A DNA stretch of 64,000 nt, from positions 62,001-126,000 of the forward strand of contig JBAQTC010000007.1 of the NCBI GenBank assembly GCA_049296795.1, in the 5' to 3' direction. The position numbers were made by a program, and so were the translations under genes. Positions 1-7,998 of the stretch are shown here, one piece after another (the first letter of the stretch is position 1; each line of letters begins with the position of its first letter). Source of the DNA: CAXNKH01 sp049296795 (GTDB lineage: Bacteria; Pseudomonadota; Gammaproteobacteria; Burkholderiales; Burkholderiaceae_C). Under the pieces are notes generated by a model. The model was given only the letters and a program-made list of their open reading frames with translations. It was not told where the DNA came from and searched no databases.

Positions 1-836
1 GGTCTTGGCCGAAACGACCTACCAGCTGCAAGCCAATGGGCAGGCCGTGGCTGCCGGTGAAGAAGGGCAGATGCACGCTGGGCAGACCGAGCAAAGACCA
101 GCTGCGGCAAAACATCGGGTCACCGGTGGCGCTGGTTCCCGCCGGTGCTTCTCCGATGGCGCTGGGGGTCAGCAGCACATCGTGTCGTTCGAACAAAGCA
201 TCGATCTTGAGTCGCCACTGGGCTGTTGTGTTCAGGTTGTTGGCTTGAATCTCACCTGAAATAGCTATGCCTTCATTCATCAAGTCCCGCAGGCGCGCGC
301 TCATGCGCTCGCTGTGGGCCAGGCGCTCGTGACTCAAGGCGCGCGCCATTTCAAAAGCCATCACGTCTTTTTGCAATTGCAGCAGTGATTCAAAGCCCTG
401 GGGCATGACGACCTCAACGCAATGTGCTGCTTGCGGCGCCAGTGCGGCAACGGCTTGGGCCCAGGCTTGTCGGGTGTCGTGATCGACCTGATCCCAATGC
501 GGCGTGGGGCACAGGCCGATCCGAACAGCAGCGCCTTCGCCCAAATTGGCCAGCCGCAGGTCACCGCTCAGCGCTGCGCCAAGCAATCCGACATCGCACA
601 CGCTGCGGCCAAAACCGCCCACCACGTCCAGGCTGGGCGACAGGCTTTTTACACCGGCGCTGGTGACTCGGCCCAGGCTGGGTTTGTAGCCGACCACGCC
701 GAAAAAAGCCGCGGGGCGAATGATGGATCCGGCAGTTTGGGTAGGCGCGCACCAAGTCCTGGGCTTTGATTTCACGGCGGGCCAGCAAGGCGGCGGCCTG
801 GCAGGCATTGAGTTGGGCAAGATGAGGAATTTTCAT
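1..836 (-). pseudogene. Amidase-signature hydrolase, internally deleted and frameshifted, partial
   Basis: Remnant of an amidase-signature (GatA-like) enzyme; its C-terminus lies beyond the left edge. From ATG 836 about 32 codons read like an amidase N-terminus (MKIPHLAQLN, ending LVRAY near 741). One base later another frame takes over with QTAGSIIRPAAF and GVVGYKPSLGRV, the conserved block around the nucleophile serine, and stays open to base 1. A normal family member has well over 100 residues between these two segments, including the catalytic lysine and the Gly/Ser-rich motif; here they are missing. The loss is seen directly; calling it a dead gene rather than an assembly error is inference. 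It is divergent from the transporter operon at 903. Confidence 0.8.
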
Positions 837-844
837 GGTGCGCT

Positions 845-859
845 AGTGTCGCCGACACT
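845..859. promoter_or_regulatory. 15-bp perfect palindrome, candidate operator
   Basis: AGTGTCGCCGACACT (7-bp arms, one central base) lies between the divergent amidase remnant and the transporter operon, 44 bases before the ATG at 903. Position and symmetry fit an operator for a dimeric regulator. No regulator gene lies beside it, so the binding protein is unknown. Confidence 0.4.
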
Positions 860-902
860 GGAGGATAATCATTGCTCCCGAATAAACCCAACTGGAGACA
901 AC

Positions 903-2030
903 ATGAAACGACTCTCGGCTGCGCTACTTCTTGGCGCTTGCTCATTGGTGATGGCTCAACCGGTGACAATTTACGGTCTGGTTGAGCTCAGCGGAACCGG
1001 TGCGACTTCGGGTACCAATTTTGACAACGGCATCAAATTGGCAGTGAAAGAAATCAATGCTGCCGGCGGTATATTGGGCCGCAAGATCGAGTACAGCTCG
1101 CACGACACCCAGTCCAATCCCGGCATCGCCAAGTCGTTGGCACAAAAAGCCGTGGATCAAAATTCCTATGTGGTGATGGGGCCGGTGTTCTCGGGCTCGA
1201 TCATGGTCAGCATGGCTGAGACCCGGCGCGCGGAGATTGCCAACTTCACCGGAGGCGAAGCCGCTGCCATTACCCAGCAGGGAAATCCCTATATTTTCCG
1301 CACCAGTTTCACGCAGGCCACCGCCATGCCCAAGGTGGCGCGCTACATCAGCGACAAAGCGAAAGTGCAAAAATTGGCTGTGGTCTATGTCAACAACGAT
1401 TTCGGCAAGGGCGGCTTGGACATGATCAAGAAAGCGCTGGACAAATCAGCGACCAAAATCGTTGCTGAGATCTCGACCGAACCCGGCCAGGTGGACTTTT
1501 CTTCCGCCGTGATCAAGGCCAAGCAAAGTGAAGCTGACGCGGTGTTCATGTACACCAATGAAGAAGAGTCGGCCCGCGCCCTGCGCGAACTGCGCAAGCA
1601 GGGTTTTGCCAAGCCGATCATTGGCGAGACCACGCTGACCAGCCAGAAAGTGATTGAGCTGGCCGGTGAAGCAGCCAACGGCGCCATTGCCCATGTGGGT
1701 TTGACGGCCGATGCGCCAGCGCCCTTGATCAAGAAATTCAGCGAGTCGTTTACCCGCGAATACAAATACAAAACCGACCACAACGGACTCAAAGGCTATA
1801 GCGGCATGTATGTGGTCAAAGCCATGACCGAGAAAATCGGTAAGTTCGACAGCAAAGCGCTGGCAGTGGCCCTCAAGGGTGTGTCTTTGACAGTCAAAGA
1901 CCACCCCGGCATCCTGATGGATCTGGCGTTTGACCAGCATGGCGACATCGATCGTGAGAGTTTCATGACCCGGGTCGAAAACGGCAAACAGGTGATTTTT
2001 GAGACCCTGCCAGCACTTGGCCGCAAATGA
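903..2030 (+). CDS. Branched-chain-type ABC transporter substrate-binding protein
   Basis: Periplasmic receptor of 375 residues, family Peripla_BP_6 (LivK-like). ATG 903 is chosen because a GGAGA Shine-Dalgarno lies just upstream and it begins a signal peptide (MKRLSAALLLGACSLVMAQ). Cleavage after VMA is likely; LGAC might instead serve as a lipobox. The mature start VTIYGLVELSGTGATSGTNF is typical of receptors for amino acids or aromatic acids. It is the first gene of a transporter operon and overlaps aroE by ATGA at 2027. The ligand cannot be read from sequence; the aroE and aroQ neighbours suggest quinate, shikimate or a related hydroaromatic acid. Confidence 0.9.
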   Translation: MKRLSAALLLGACSLVMAQPVTIYGLVELSGTGATSGTNFDNGIKLAVKEINAAGGILGRKIEYSSHDTQSNPGIAKSLAQKAVDQNSYVVMGPVFSGSIMVSMAETRRAEIANFTGGEAAAITQQGNPYIFRTSFTQATAMPKVARYISDKAKVQKLAVVYVNNDFGKGGLDMIKKALDKSATKIVAEISTEPGQVDFSSAVIKAKQSEADAVFMYTNEEESARALRELRKQGFAKPIIGETTLTSQKVIELAGEAANGAIAHVGLTADAPAPLIKKFSESFTREYKYKTDHNGLKGYSGMYVVKAMTEKIGKFDSKALAVALKGVSLTVKDHPGILMDLAFDQHGDIDRESFMTRVENGKQVIFETLPALGRK

Positions 2031-2869
2031 GCGAAGTCAAGAAGTTTGGACTGGCTGGCGTCATGGGCTGGCCGGTCTCGCATTCGCGCTCACCCACGCT
2101 GCATAACCACTGGATCAAACACTACGGCTTAAGCGGCTCTTATGTGCTGCTGCCGGTCGCCCCTGATAACTTGGAAGCAGCAGTCAAGGGACTGACAGCC
2201 CTGGGTTTTGCCGGCTGCAACGTCACCACGCCGCACAAAGTGAAAGCCATGCATTTGATGGACCGGGTTGACCCTATAGCGCAACGCATGGGCGCGATCA
2301 ACACCATCGTGGTCGAGCCCGATGGCGCGCTTTGCGGTTACAACAACGACGGTTTTGGTTACATCCAGAGCTTGCTTGATGCCCAGCCCGACTGGCGGGC
2401 TGACGCCGGGCCGATCACCGTGCTGGGCGCTGGCGGGGCTGCGCGCGCCGTGGTGTTGAGCTTGGCCGATCGCGGTGCCAAGGAAATCAGACTGTGTAAC
2501 CGTTCTTTTACCAAAGCCCATGATCTGGCGCTGGAGTTCGGCGCTCCGGTGCGGGCTATTCCCTGGGAACAACGCCATGAGGCGCTGGCCGACGTGGCTT
2601 TGCTGGTGAACACCACCAACCAGGGCATGGTTGGCCACCCTGCGCTGGATATACATTTGAACCACTTGCCGCAGACGGCGCTGGTTTCTGATGTGATTTA
2701 CATCCCGATGGAAACACCTTTGTTGGCTCAAGCGCGGTTGCGCGGCAACCCGACAGTCAATGGCTTGGGCATGTTGCTCAATCAGGCGCGTCCGGCGTTC
2801 AATGCCTGGTTTGGTGTCATGCCTGAGATCACGCCCGAACTCAGGCGGGCCATAGAAGCCACGTTCTAA
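2027..2869 (+). CDS. aroE: Shikimate (or quinate/shikimate) dehydrogenase
   Basis: 280 residues, the usual AroE length. It interconverts 3-dehydroshikimate and shikimate with NAD(P). Visible motifs are the substrate-binding SHSRSPTLHN near residue 20, the catalytic-lysine segment NVTTPHKVKA near residue 70, and the Rossmann nucleotide loop LGAGGAARAV near residue 130. The start overlaps the stop of the receptor gene (ATGA), so translation is coupled. Being inside an import operon together with a type II dehydroquinase argues for a catabolic role, perhaps acting on quinate, rather than the housekeeping biosynthetic role; this is inference, and a second aroE elsewhere would support it. Confidence 0.9.
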   Translation: MSEVKKFGLAGVMGWPVSHSRSPTLHNHWIKHYGLSGSYVLLPVAPDNLEAAVKGLTALGFAGCNVTTPHKVKAMHLMDRVDPIAQRMGAINTIVVEPDGALCGYNNDGFGYIQSLLDAQPDWRADAGPITVLGAGGAARAVVLSLADRGAKEIRLCNRSFTKAHDLALEFGAPVRAIPWEQRHEALADVALLVNTTNQGMVGHPALDIHLNHLPQTALVSDVIYIPMETPLLAQARLRGNPTVNGLGMLLNQARPAFNAWFGVMPEITPELRRAIEATF

Positions 2870-2929
2870 GCTACGTTCTAATTCAAGTTTTAAGCCTGAC
2901 CCTGCCGGTTCTTCCTGTCCTTGAACGCC

Positions 2930-3769
2930 ATGAGTATTTACGACGAGCCCAAGATCGACTGCCATAACCATGTGCTCGATCCCCGGCGGTTTCCCTATGC
3001 CGCGGATACCGCGTACCGCCCGGCGGGCCAGGAAATCAGTCCAGCTGCGCAAATGCTCAACGTCATGGATGCTTATGGCGTGGGTTATTCCCTGGTGGTC
3101 GGGCCCAATTCAGGTTATGGCAGCGACAACCGTTGCCTGCTTGATGCCATCGCGCACAGCCAGGGCCGCTTCAAAGGCGTGGCCGTGGTCGAGCACGACA
3201 TTGCGCTAGCCGAGTTGCAACAGCTCAAAGACGCCGGTGTGGTCGGTGTGGCTTTCAACCCGTCGCTTCATGGCGTGGCGTATTACCTGCAGACCGCGCC
3301 TTTGCTGACCAAACTGGCTGAGCTCGATCTCTTCATTCAGATTCAGGTTGAACGCAATCAGTTGGTTGAGCTCGCGCCCTTGCTCGAGCGCTGCGACGCA
3401 CGAATGCTGATTGACCATTGCGGCCGTCCCGATCCGGCAGCGGGGCTGGCGCAACCAGGTTTTGCCGCACTGCTGGCTTTGGGCCGTAGCCGACGTGCCA
3501 GCATCAAGTTGTCGGGCTATGGCAAGTTCTCGCAGAAAAACCATCCTTTCGCCGACAGCCAGCCTTTTGTGCGGGCTTTGATCGACGCTTTCACGCTGGA
3601 GCGCTGCGTCTGGGGTTCGGACTGGCCTTTCCTAAAAGCTGCCGAGCGCATCGATTACGGGCCGTTGTTGAAGCTGGTTGAGCAGTTGCTCCCCGATGCC
3701 AGCGATCGACGCAAACTGCTGTGGGACACGCCACGCAAGTTGTTTGGTTTCGAGAGTTCATCAGCATGA
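2930..3769 (+). CDS. Amidohydrolase, 2-pyrone-4,6-dicarboxylate lactonase (LigI)-like
   Basis: 279 residues, amidohydrolase-2 TIM-barrel family. Metal and catalytic motifs seen: DCHNH near the N-terminus, the central IDHCGRPD, and the C-terminal WGSDWPF. The segment PNSGYGSDNRCLLDAI resembles LigI, which opens 2-pyrone-4,6-dicarboxylate in the protocatechuate 4,5-cleavage pathway. ATG 2930 is chosen; a TTG at 2921 is the alternative. The stop overlaps the next gene (ATGA at 3766). Placed between aroE and the permease genes, it likely acts on the imported compound or a downstream intermediate; the exact substrate is unknown. Confidence 0.8.
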   Translation: MSIYDEPKIDCHNHVLDPRRFPYAADTAYRPAGQEISPAAQMLNVMDAYGVGYSLVVGPNSGYGSDNRCLLDAIAHSQGRFKGVAVVEHDIALAELQQLKDAGVVGVAFNPSLHGVAYYLQTAPLLTKLAELDLFIQIQVERNQLVELAPLLERCDARMLIDHCGRPDPAAGLAQPGFAALLALGRSRRASIKLSGYGKFSQKNHPFADSQPFVRALIDAFTLERCVWGSDWPFLKAAERIDYGPLLKLVEQLLPDASDRRKLLWDTPRKLFGFESSSA

Positions 3770-4641
3770 GCGATTTTCTGCAGCTGCTGTTCAGCGGCTT
3801 GGCCACCGGCGCGATTTACGCACTGGCTGCGCTTGGTTTCACCCTGCTGTGGCAAGCCAGCGGCACCATCAATTTCGCCCAAGGTGAATTCGTCATGTTG
3901 CCGGCTTTCATGATGCTGGCCTTGATGAGTTCTGGCCTGACGCTGCTGCCGAGCTTCTTGTTGTCCTGCTTGTTGGCTATCGCTGTGCTGGGTTGGGCTT
4001 TCAAGCGCGGCGTGGTTGATCCCATGTTCAAGTACGGCATGATGCCGATCGTGGTTGCCACCATCGGTCTGTCGATTGCTCTGCGCAACGGCCTGCGTGC
4101 GGGTTACAGTGCCGAAGCGCATCCCTTCCCCAGCCTGTTTCCCGATCAGCTTTTCAAGTTCTACGGTGTCACGCTGTCGCTGTCGGATATCGGGACTTTC
4201 TTGTTGGCGCTGACGCTGGTGCTGGCAACCCAAGCTTTTCTGTCGCGTACGGTGACGGGTCGTGCCATGCAGGCGGTGGCACAAAACCTGGAGAGCGCTA
4301 CGGTGCTGGGCATCAACGTGCCGCGCATGATTTTCTTCACTTTTGCCATTAACGCCTCGCTGGCTGTGGCTGCTGCCTTGCTGGTGACGCCGACTTACCT
4401 GGCCAAATTCGACATGGGTGAATCCCTGGGAACCAAGGCTTTTTTCGCCGCCATCATTGGTGGCTTCAATAACTCGCGTGGTGCTTTGCTCGGTGGCTTG
4501 CTGGTGGGGGTGTGTGAAAACCTGGCAGCCGCTTACATTTCACCGGCCTATAAAGATGCGGTGGCTTTGCTGATTTTCATGGTGGTGATTCTGTTCAAGC
4601 CGCAAGGCCTGCTCGGTCAGGTGCAGGAACGCAAGGTATGA
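3766..4641 (+). CDS. livH: Branched-chain-type ABC transporter permease LivH
   Basis: 291 residues, inner-membrane permease with about eight hydrophobic helices. The N-terminus FLQLLFSGLATGAIYALAAL and the segment INFAQGEFVML are characteristic of LivH. ATG 3766 overlaps the amidohydrolase stop and gives the expected N-terminus; a TTG upstream at 3721 would add an unsupported extension. The end overlaps livM by ATGA. It forms the translocation pore with LivM for the ligand bound by the receptor encoded at 903. Confidence 0.95.
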   Translation: MSDFLQLLFSGLATGAIYALAALGFTLLWQASGTINFAQGEFVMLPAFMMLALMSSGLTLLPSFLLSCLLAIAVLGWAFKRGVVDPMFKYGMMPIVVATIGLSIALRNGLRAGYSAEAHPFPSLFPDQLFKFYGVTLSLSDIGTFLLALTLVLATQAFLSRTVTGRAMQAVAQNLESATVLGINVPRMIFFTFAINASLAVAAALLVTPTYLAKFDMGESLGTKAFFAAIIGGFNNSRGALLGGLLVGVCENLAAAYISPAYKDAVALLIFMVVILFKPQGLLGQVQERKV

Positions 4642-5603
4642 AAAAAATCAGCTGGCTGCTGGGCTTGTTGGGCGCGGCCGTGCTTTTGTTATTGCCCCAT
4701 TACCTCAAGAATTACGGTGTTTATTTACTGAGTTATTGGATGGTGTTTGTGATCGCCACGATGGGGCTGAACTTGACGGTGGGTTATGCCGGTCAAAAGT
4801 CGCTGGGCCACGCGGCGTTCTTTGGTATGGGTGCTTACACCGTGGCGATTTTGATGAAAGCCGGTATGAGTTTCTGGTTGGGACTACCGGCTGCGGCACT
4901 GATCTGCTTTGTCGTGGGTCTGATTCTGGGCTTTCCGGCGCTGCGGGTTCAAACCATTTACCTGGCTTTTGCAACCTTGGGCTTTAACACGGCGGTCTGG
5001 CTGGTGATGCGCAACGAAGAGTGGCTCACGGGCGGAACTTTCGGTATCAATAACATTGCGCGACCCAGTTTGTGGCTCTGGAGCCTGGACGGTAATCGCG
5101 CTTATTACTATTTTGTGCTGGCCGTCACGGTGCTGCTGTCGCTGCTGCTGTGGGGATTGTTGCGTAGTCCCTGGGGCAAGGCGTTTACTGCGCTGCGTGA
5201 CAACCCGATTCGAGCCGAGAGTTTGGGCATTGACATCCGGCGCTACACCCTCTTGAGCTTTGCCATCGGTGCGGCCTACGCCGGTGTCGCTGGCGCCTTG
5301 TTTGCTTCTTTGGTCCAGTTCATCGAGCCTGCACCTTTCACAGTGGGTGCTTCCATCATGATGTATTTGATGGTGGTGCTGGGCGGACCCGGTTACTTCC
5401 TCGGGCCGGTGCTGGGTTCAGCGGTCGGTGTCTTGTTGCCCGAATGGCTGCGCTTTGCCCAAGCGTGGTATTTGTTTGCATTTGGTGCGGCCGTGGTGCT
5501 GTTGATGATCTGGTTGCCTGACGGCCTGCTCAGCTTCCCGCAGCGCTTGCGCGCCAGCAGACAAGCACGTCAGGCATCTCAGCAGCGGGCAGGCCGGTCA
5601 TGA
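4638..5603 (+). CDS. livM: Branched-chain-type ABC transporter permease LivM
   Basis: 321 residues, second integral membrane subunit. The conserved LivM segments LNLTVGYAGQKSLGHAAFFG and ALRDNPIRAESLGID are present; the latter is the cytoplasmic loop that contacts the ATPases. It overlaps livH at its start and livG at its end by 4 bases each, so the permease and ATPase genes are translationally coupled. About nine or ten transmembrane helices can be seen as hydrophobic stretches. Confidence 0.95.
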   Translation: MKKISWLLGLLGAAVLLLLPHYLKNYGVYLLSYWMVFVIATMGLNLTVGYAGQKSLGHAAFFGMGAYTVAILMKAGMSFWLGLPAAALICFVVGLILGFPALRVQTIYLAFATLGFNTAVWLVMRNEEWLTGGTFGINNIARPSLWLWSLDGNRAYYYFVLAVTVLLSLLLWGLLRSPWGKAFTALRDNPIRAESLGIDIRRYTLLSFAIGAAYAGVAGALFASLVQFIEPAPFTVGASIMMYLMVVLGGPGYFLGPVLGSAVGVLLPEWLRFAQAWYLFAFGAAVVLLMIWLPDGLLSFPQRLRASRQARQASQQRAGRS

Positions 5604-6406
5604 GCAAGACTTTGTTGCAACAACACCAGTCCCACCCGCTACGGTCTCAGGGTCTGCCGCTGCTCAAAGTCAGCGGATTGAGGAAATCCTACGGCGCTAT
5701 CCAGGCGGTGGGCGGCGTCAGTTTTGAGGTTCAAGCGGGTGAAATTTTTGGTGTGATTGGCCCCAATGGTTCGGGCAAAACCACGCTGTTCAATGCCATG
5801 CTGGGCCAGATCCGACCCGACGCAGGCCAGATTGAACTGAACGGTGAAGACGTGAGCGGTCTCAATCCGTTGGCCTTGAATCGGCGAGGTGTAGGCCGCA
5901 CTTTCCAGACCTTGCAAGTGTTTGGCAAGATGAGCGTGCGCGATAACCTGATCGTCGCGGCGCAGGAGCATCAAGGCTCCATGTTGACCCGTTTGTTGGG
6001 GCCTACCGAGTCGGGGCTGGGCGCCAAAGCCGATGCTCTGCTGGATCAGTTTCGAATTCGTCATGTGGCCGAGTTGCGTGCCGGCGACTTGTCTTATGGG
6101 CAGCAAAAACTGGTGGACATTGCTATGGCTTTCATGAGCGAACCCGACTTGGTGTTGCTCGATGAGCCTTGCGCCGGGGTCAACCCCAGTCTGGTTGGCG
6201 GGATTGCTGCCCTACTCAAAGACTTGAACCAGAACCCGCAGTTTGGCAAATGCAGCTCCTTTGTTGTGATCGAACACAACATGGATTTCGTGATGGATTT
6301 GTGCCACCGCATCATGGTGTTGGTGGAGGGTCAGGTGCTGGCTATTGGAACCCCCGATGAAATCCGTGCCAACAAACAGGTGCTCGACGCCTACCTTGGA
6401 AACTAA
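5600..6406 (+). CDS. livG: Branched-chain-type ABC transporter ATP-binding protein LivG
   Basis: 268 residues. ATPase motifs in order: Walker A GPNGSGKTT, signature LSYGQQK, Walker B LVLLDEP, and H-loop VIEHNMDFV. The first 20 or so residues are a non-conserved extension before the domain starts at LLKVSGLRKSYGAI. It overlaps livM by 4 bases. It is separated from livF by 136 bases of tandem repeats, an unusual gap for a liv operon, where these two genes usually touch. Confidence 0.95.
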   Translation: MSKTLLQQHQSHPLRSQGLPLLKVSGLRKSYGAIQAVGGVSFEVQAGEIFGVIGPNGSGKTTLFNAMLGQIRPDAGQIELNGEDVSGLNPLALNRRGVGRTFQTLQVFGKMSVRDNLIVAAQEHQGSMLTRLLGPTESGLGAKADALLDQFRIRHVAELRAGDLSYGQQKLVDIAMAFMSEPDLVLLDEPCAGVNPSLVGGIAALLKDLNQNPQFGKCSSFVVIEHNMDFVMDLCHRIMVLVEGQVLAIGTPDEIRANKQVLDAYLGN

Positions 6407-6410
6407 TATG

Positions 6411-6533
6411 TTTGTGGGACAGACTGCAGCGAGGAGCAGCGAGGAGCAGCGACCGCAGCGACCGCAGCGACCGCAGCGACACGCAGCGACACGCAGCGAC
6501 ACGCAGCGTGCCAGCGCTGTCCCCAACTGATCT
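6411..6533. repeat. GGGACAGA/CTGTCCCC hairpin element with internal short tandem repeats
   Basis: Fills the livG-livF gap. The ends GGGACAG (6416-6422) and CTGTCCC (6517-6523) are complementary and are followed by CCAACTGAT, the same frame found twice at 18742-18876. Between them lie runs of short units: GAGGAGCAGC twice, CCGCAGCGA three times and CACGCAGCGA three times. The interior reads as a local minisatellite expansion of the shorter core in the 18.7 kb copies. The run has no spacers of CRISPR type. Confidence 0.75.
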
Positions 6534-6542
6534 GGAATCCAA

Positions 6543-7280
6543 ATGACGATCTGTATTGAATTCGACGATGTGGTGGCCGGTTACGGCGATTTCATGGTTC
6601 TCAATCAATTGAGCTTTGCGGCCAAAGCCGGTGCCATCACGCTGTTGTTGGGGCCCAATGGTGCGGGCAAGTCCACCGTTTTGAAAACGCTTTTTGGTTT
6701 GCTCAAACCGCGCCAGGGCAAGATTTTATTGAATGGCCAAAACATCAGCGGTGCAAAACCCAAGGCTTTGCTGGCCCAAGGTCTGGCTTTTGTACCGCAA
6801 GGCCGCAACCTGTTTGGTCAACTCACGGTCTGGCAGAACCTGGAGCTCGGCGGTATCACGCTGGGTAGCAAAGTTACCGAACAGCGCATCCCCGAGGTTC
6901 TGGCGTTCTTTCCACGACTGCAACAGCGGCTCCATTCTCAAGCGTCTGCTTTGTCGGGCGGCGAGCAAAAACAGCTGGAGATCGGGCGGGCTTTATTGCT
7001 GCGCCCCCGGGTCTTGCTGATTGATGAGCCCTCGATTGGCTTGAGCCCGCTGCTGGTGCAAGACGTGTTCAAGTTGTTACGCCAATTGGCTGATCAGGGA
7101 ACCACCGTTCTGATGGTCGAGCAAAATGTCAATAGCGCACTGAAAATTTCCGATGACGCCGTCGCTCTGGAGTCAGGTCGGCTTGTTTTGCACAAGCCCG
7201 CCTCTGAGTTACTGGCTGATCCGAACATCGAGCGCTTGTTCCTAGGCGGGGCACTGCCGGATAAGCCGGTCTTGCCATAA
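6543..7280 (+). CDS. livF: Branched-chain-type ABC transporter ATP-binding protein LivF
   Basis: 245 residues. Motifs in order: Walker A GPNGAGKST, LivF-typical FVPQGRNLFGQLTVWQNLE, signature LSGGEQK, Walker B VLLIDEPS, and switch region VEQNVNSAL, where glutamine replaces the usual histidine as in other LivF proteins. It pairs with LivG to power the importer. Translation starts at ATG 6543 with a weak GGAA upstream; the repeat element in front may affect its expression relative to livG. Confidence 0.95.
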   Translation: MTICIEFDDVVAGYGDFMVLNQLSFAAKAGAITLLLGPNGAGKSTVLKTLFGLLKPRQGKILLNGQNISGAKPKALLAQGLAFVPQGRNLFGQLTVWQNLELGGITLGSKVTEQRIPEVLAFFPRLQQRLHSQASALSGGEQKQLEIGRALLLRPRVLLIDEPSIGLSPLLVQDVFKLLRQLADQGTTVLMVEQNVNSALKISDDAVALESGRLVLHKPASELLADPNIERLFLGGALPDKPVLP

Positions 7281-7305
7281 TCCGGATGAAAATGGAAAGC
7301 GCTTC

Positions 7306-7755
7306 ATGAAAACTGCACTCGTCATCAATGGCCCAAACCTGAACCTGCTGGGCACCCGTGAGCCTTCGGTTTATGGGGCGCAAACACTGGCCGATGTCGA
7401 GCAGCTGTGCGAGCGCGCTTGTCTGGCCAATGGACTGGTGCTTGATTTTCGTCAGAGCAACCATGAAGGTGTTTTGATCGACTGGATACAGGAAGCGGGC
7501 CGAGAGCAAGCAGCGGGGAAACTTGCTGGCGTGATTCTCAATGCGGGTGCTTACACCCATACCAGTGTGGCACTGCACGACGCGATCAAAGGCTCTGCCG
7601 TGACCTTGATCGAGCTGCACATCAGTAACGTCCATGCCCGTGAGGCGTTCAGGCATCACTCCTATATTTCGCCCGTAGCCAAGGCTGTGATGGCCGGCTT
7701 TGGCGTCAATGGCTACGCATTGGCCATTGCCGGACTGGCGCAACTCGCGCTCTGA
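7306..7755 (+). CDS. aroQ: 3-Dehydroquinate dehydratase, type II
   Basis: 149 residues, normal for the dodecameric type II enzyme that interconverts 3-dehydroquinate and 3-dehydroshikimate. The N-terminus VINGPNLNLLGTREPSVYG carries the flexible lid with the catalytic tyrosine; DFRQSNHEG, ILNAGAYTHTSVALHDAI and ELHISNVHARE are the substrate-binding motifs. It begins 25 bases after livF and ends the operon. With aroE at 2027 it makes up the two steps that link quinate, dehydroquinate and dehydroshikimate, supporting a quinate/shikimate catabolic role for the operon. Confidence 0.95.
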   Translation: MKTALVINGPNLNLLGTREPSVYGAQTLADVEQLCERACLANGLVLDFRQSNHEGVLIDWIQEAGREQAAGKLAGVILNAGAYTHTSVALHDAIKGSAVTLIELHISNVHAREAFRHHSYISPVAKAVMAGFGVNGYALAIAGLAQLAL

Positions 7756-7815
7756 GTCGGGTCGTCACCAACCCAATCGTCTTGCTAGCGATACCTGTTT
7801 ACGTATTCTGTCTTT

Positions 7816-7992
7816 AACCGAGATAGTCCATTGGGGCGCGTAGGCATGGCGAGGCGAGTTGCGAGTCAGTTTGGGGGGTCGTGAGGAGTCCATAGTTCCA
7901 CTATGGACGATGAGGGACCCGCTAAAATGGCCTCAACTCGTCCGTCAGGCTTCGCGTAGGGCCGCAGGCCCGCCTAATGGACTATCTCGGTT
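7816..7992. repeat. 177-bp imperfect inverted-repeat element
   Basis: The left end AACCGAGATAGTCCATT (7816-7832) is the perfect reverse complement of the right end at 7976-7992. The similarity continues inward with mismatches, and the centre is another palindrome, TCCATAGT (7889-7896) and ACTATGGA (7900-7907). No ORF is inside. It follows the aroQ stop and ends a few bases before the next start codon. It could be a MITE-like element and, when transcribed, a long hairpin acting as terminator; both are inference. Confidence 0.75.
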
Positions 7993-7998
7993 TAACCA

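Noticed and set aside
6430..6510. Regular short repeats in the livG-livF gap as a CRISPR array
   Set aside because: Units are 9-10 bases and directly joined with no spacers; this is a minisatellite within a hairpin element.
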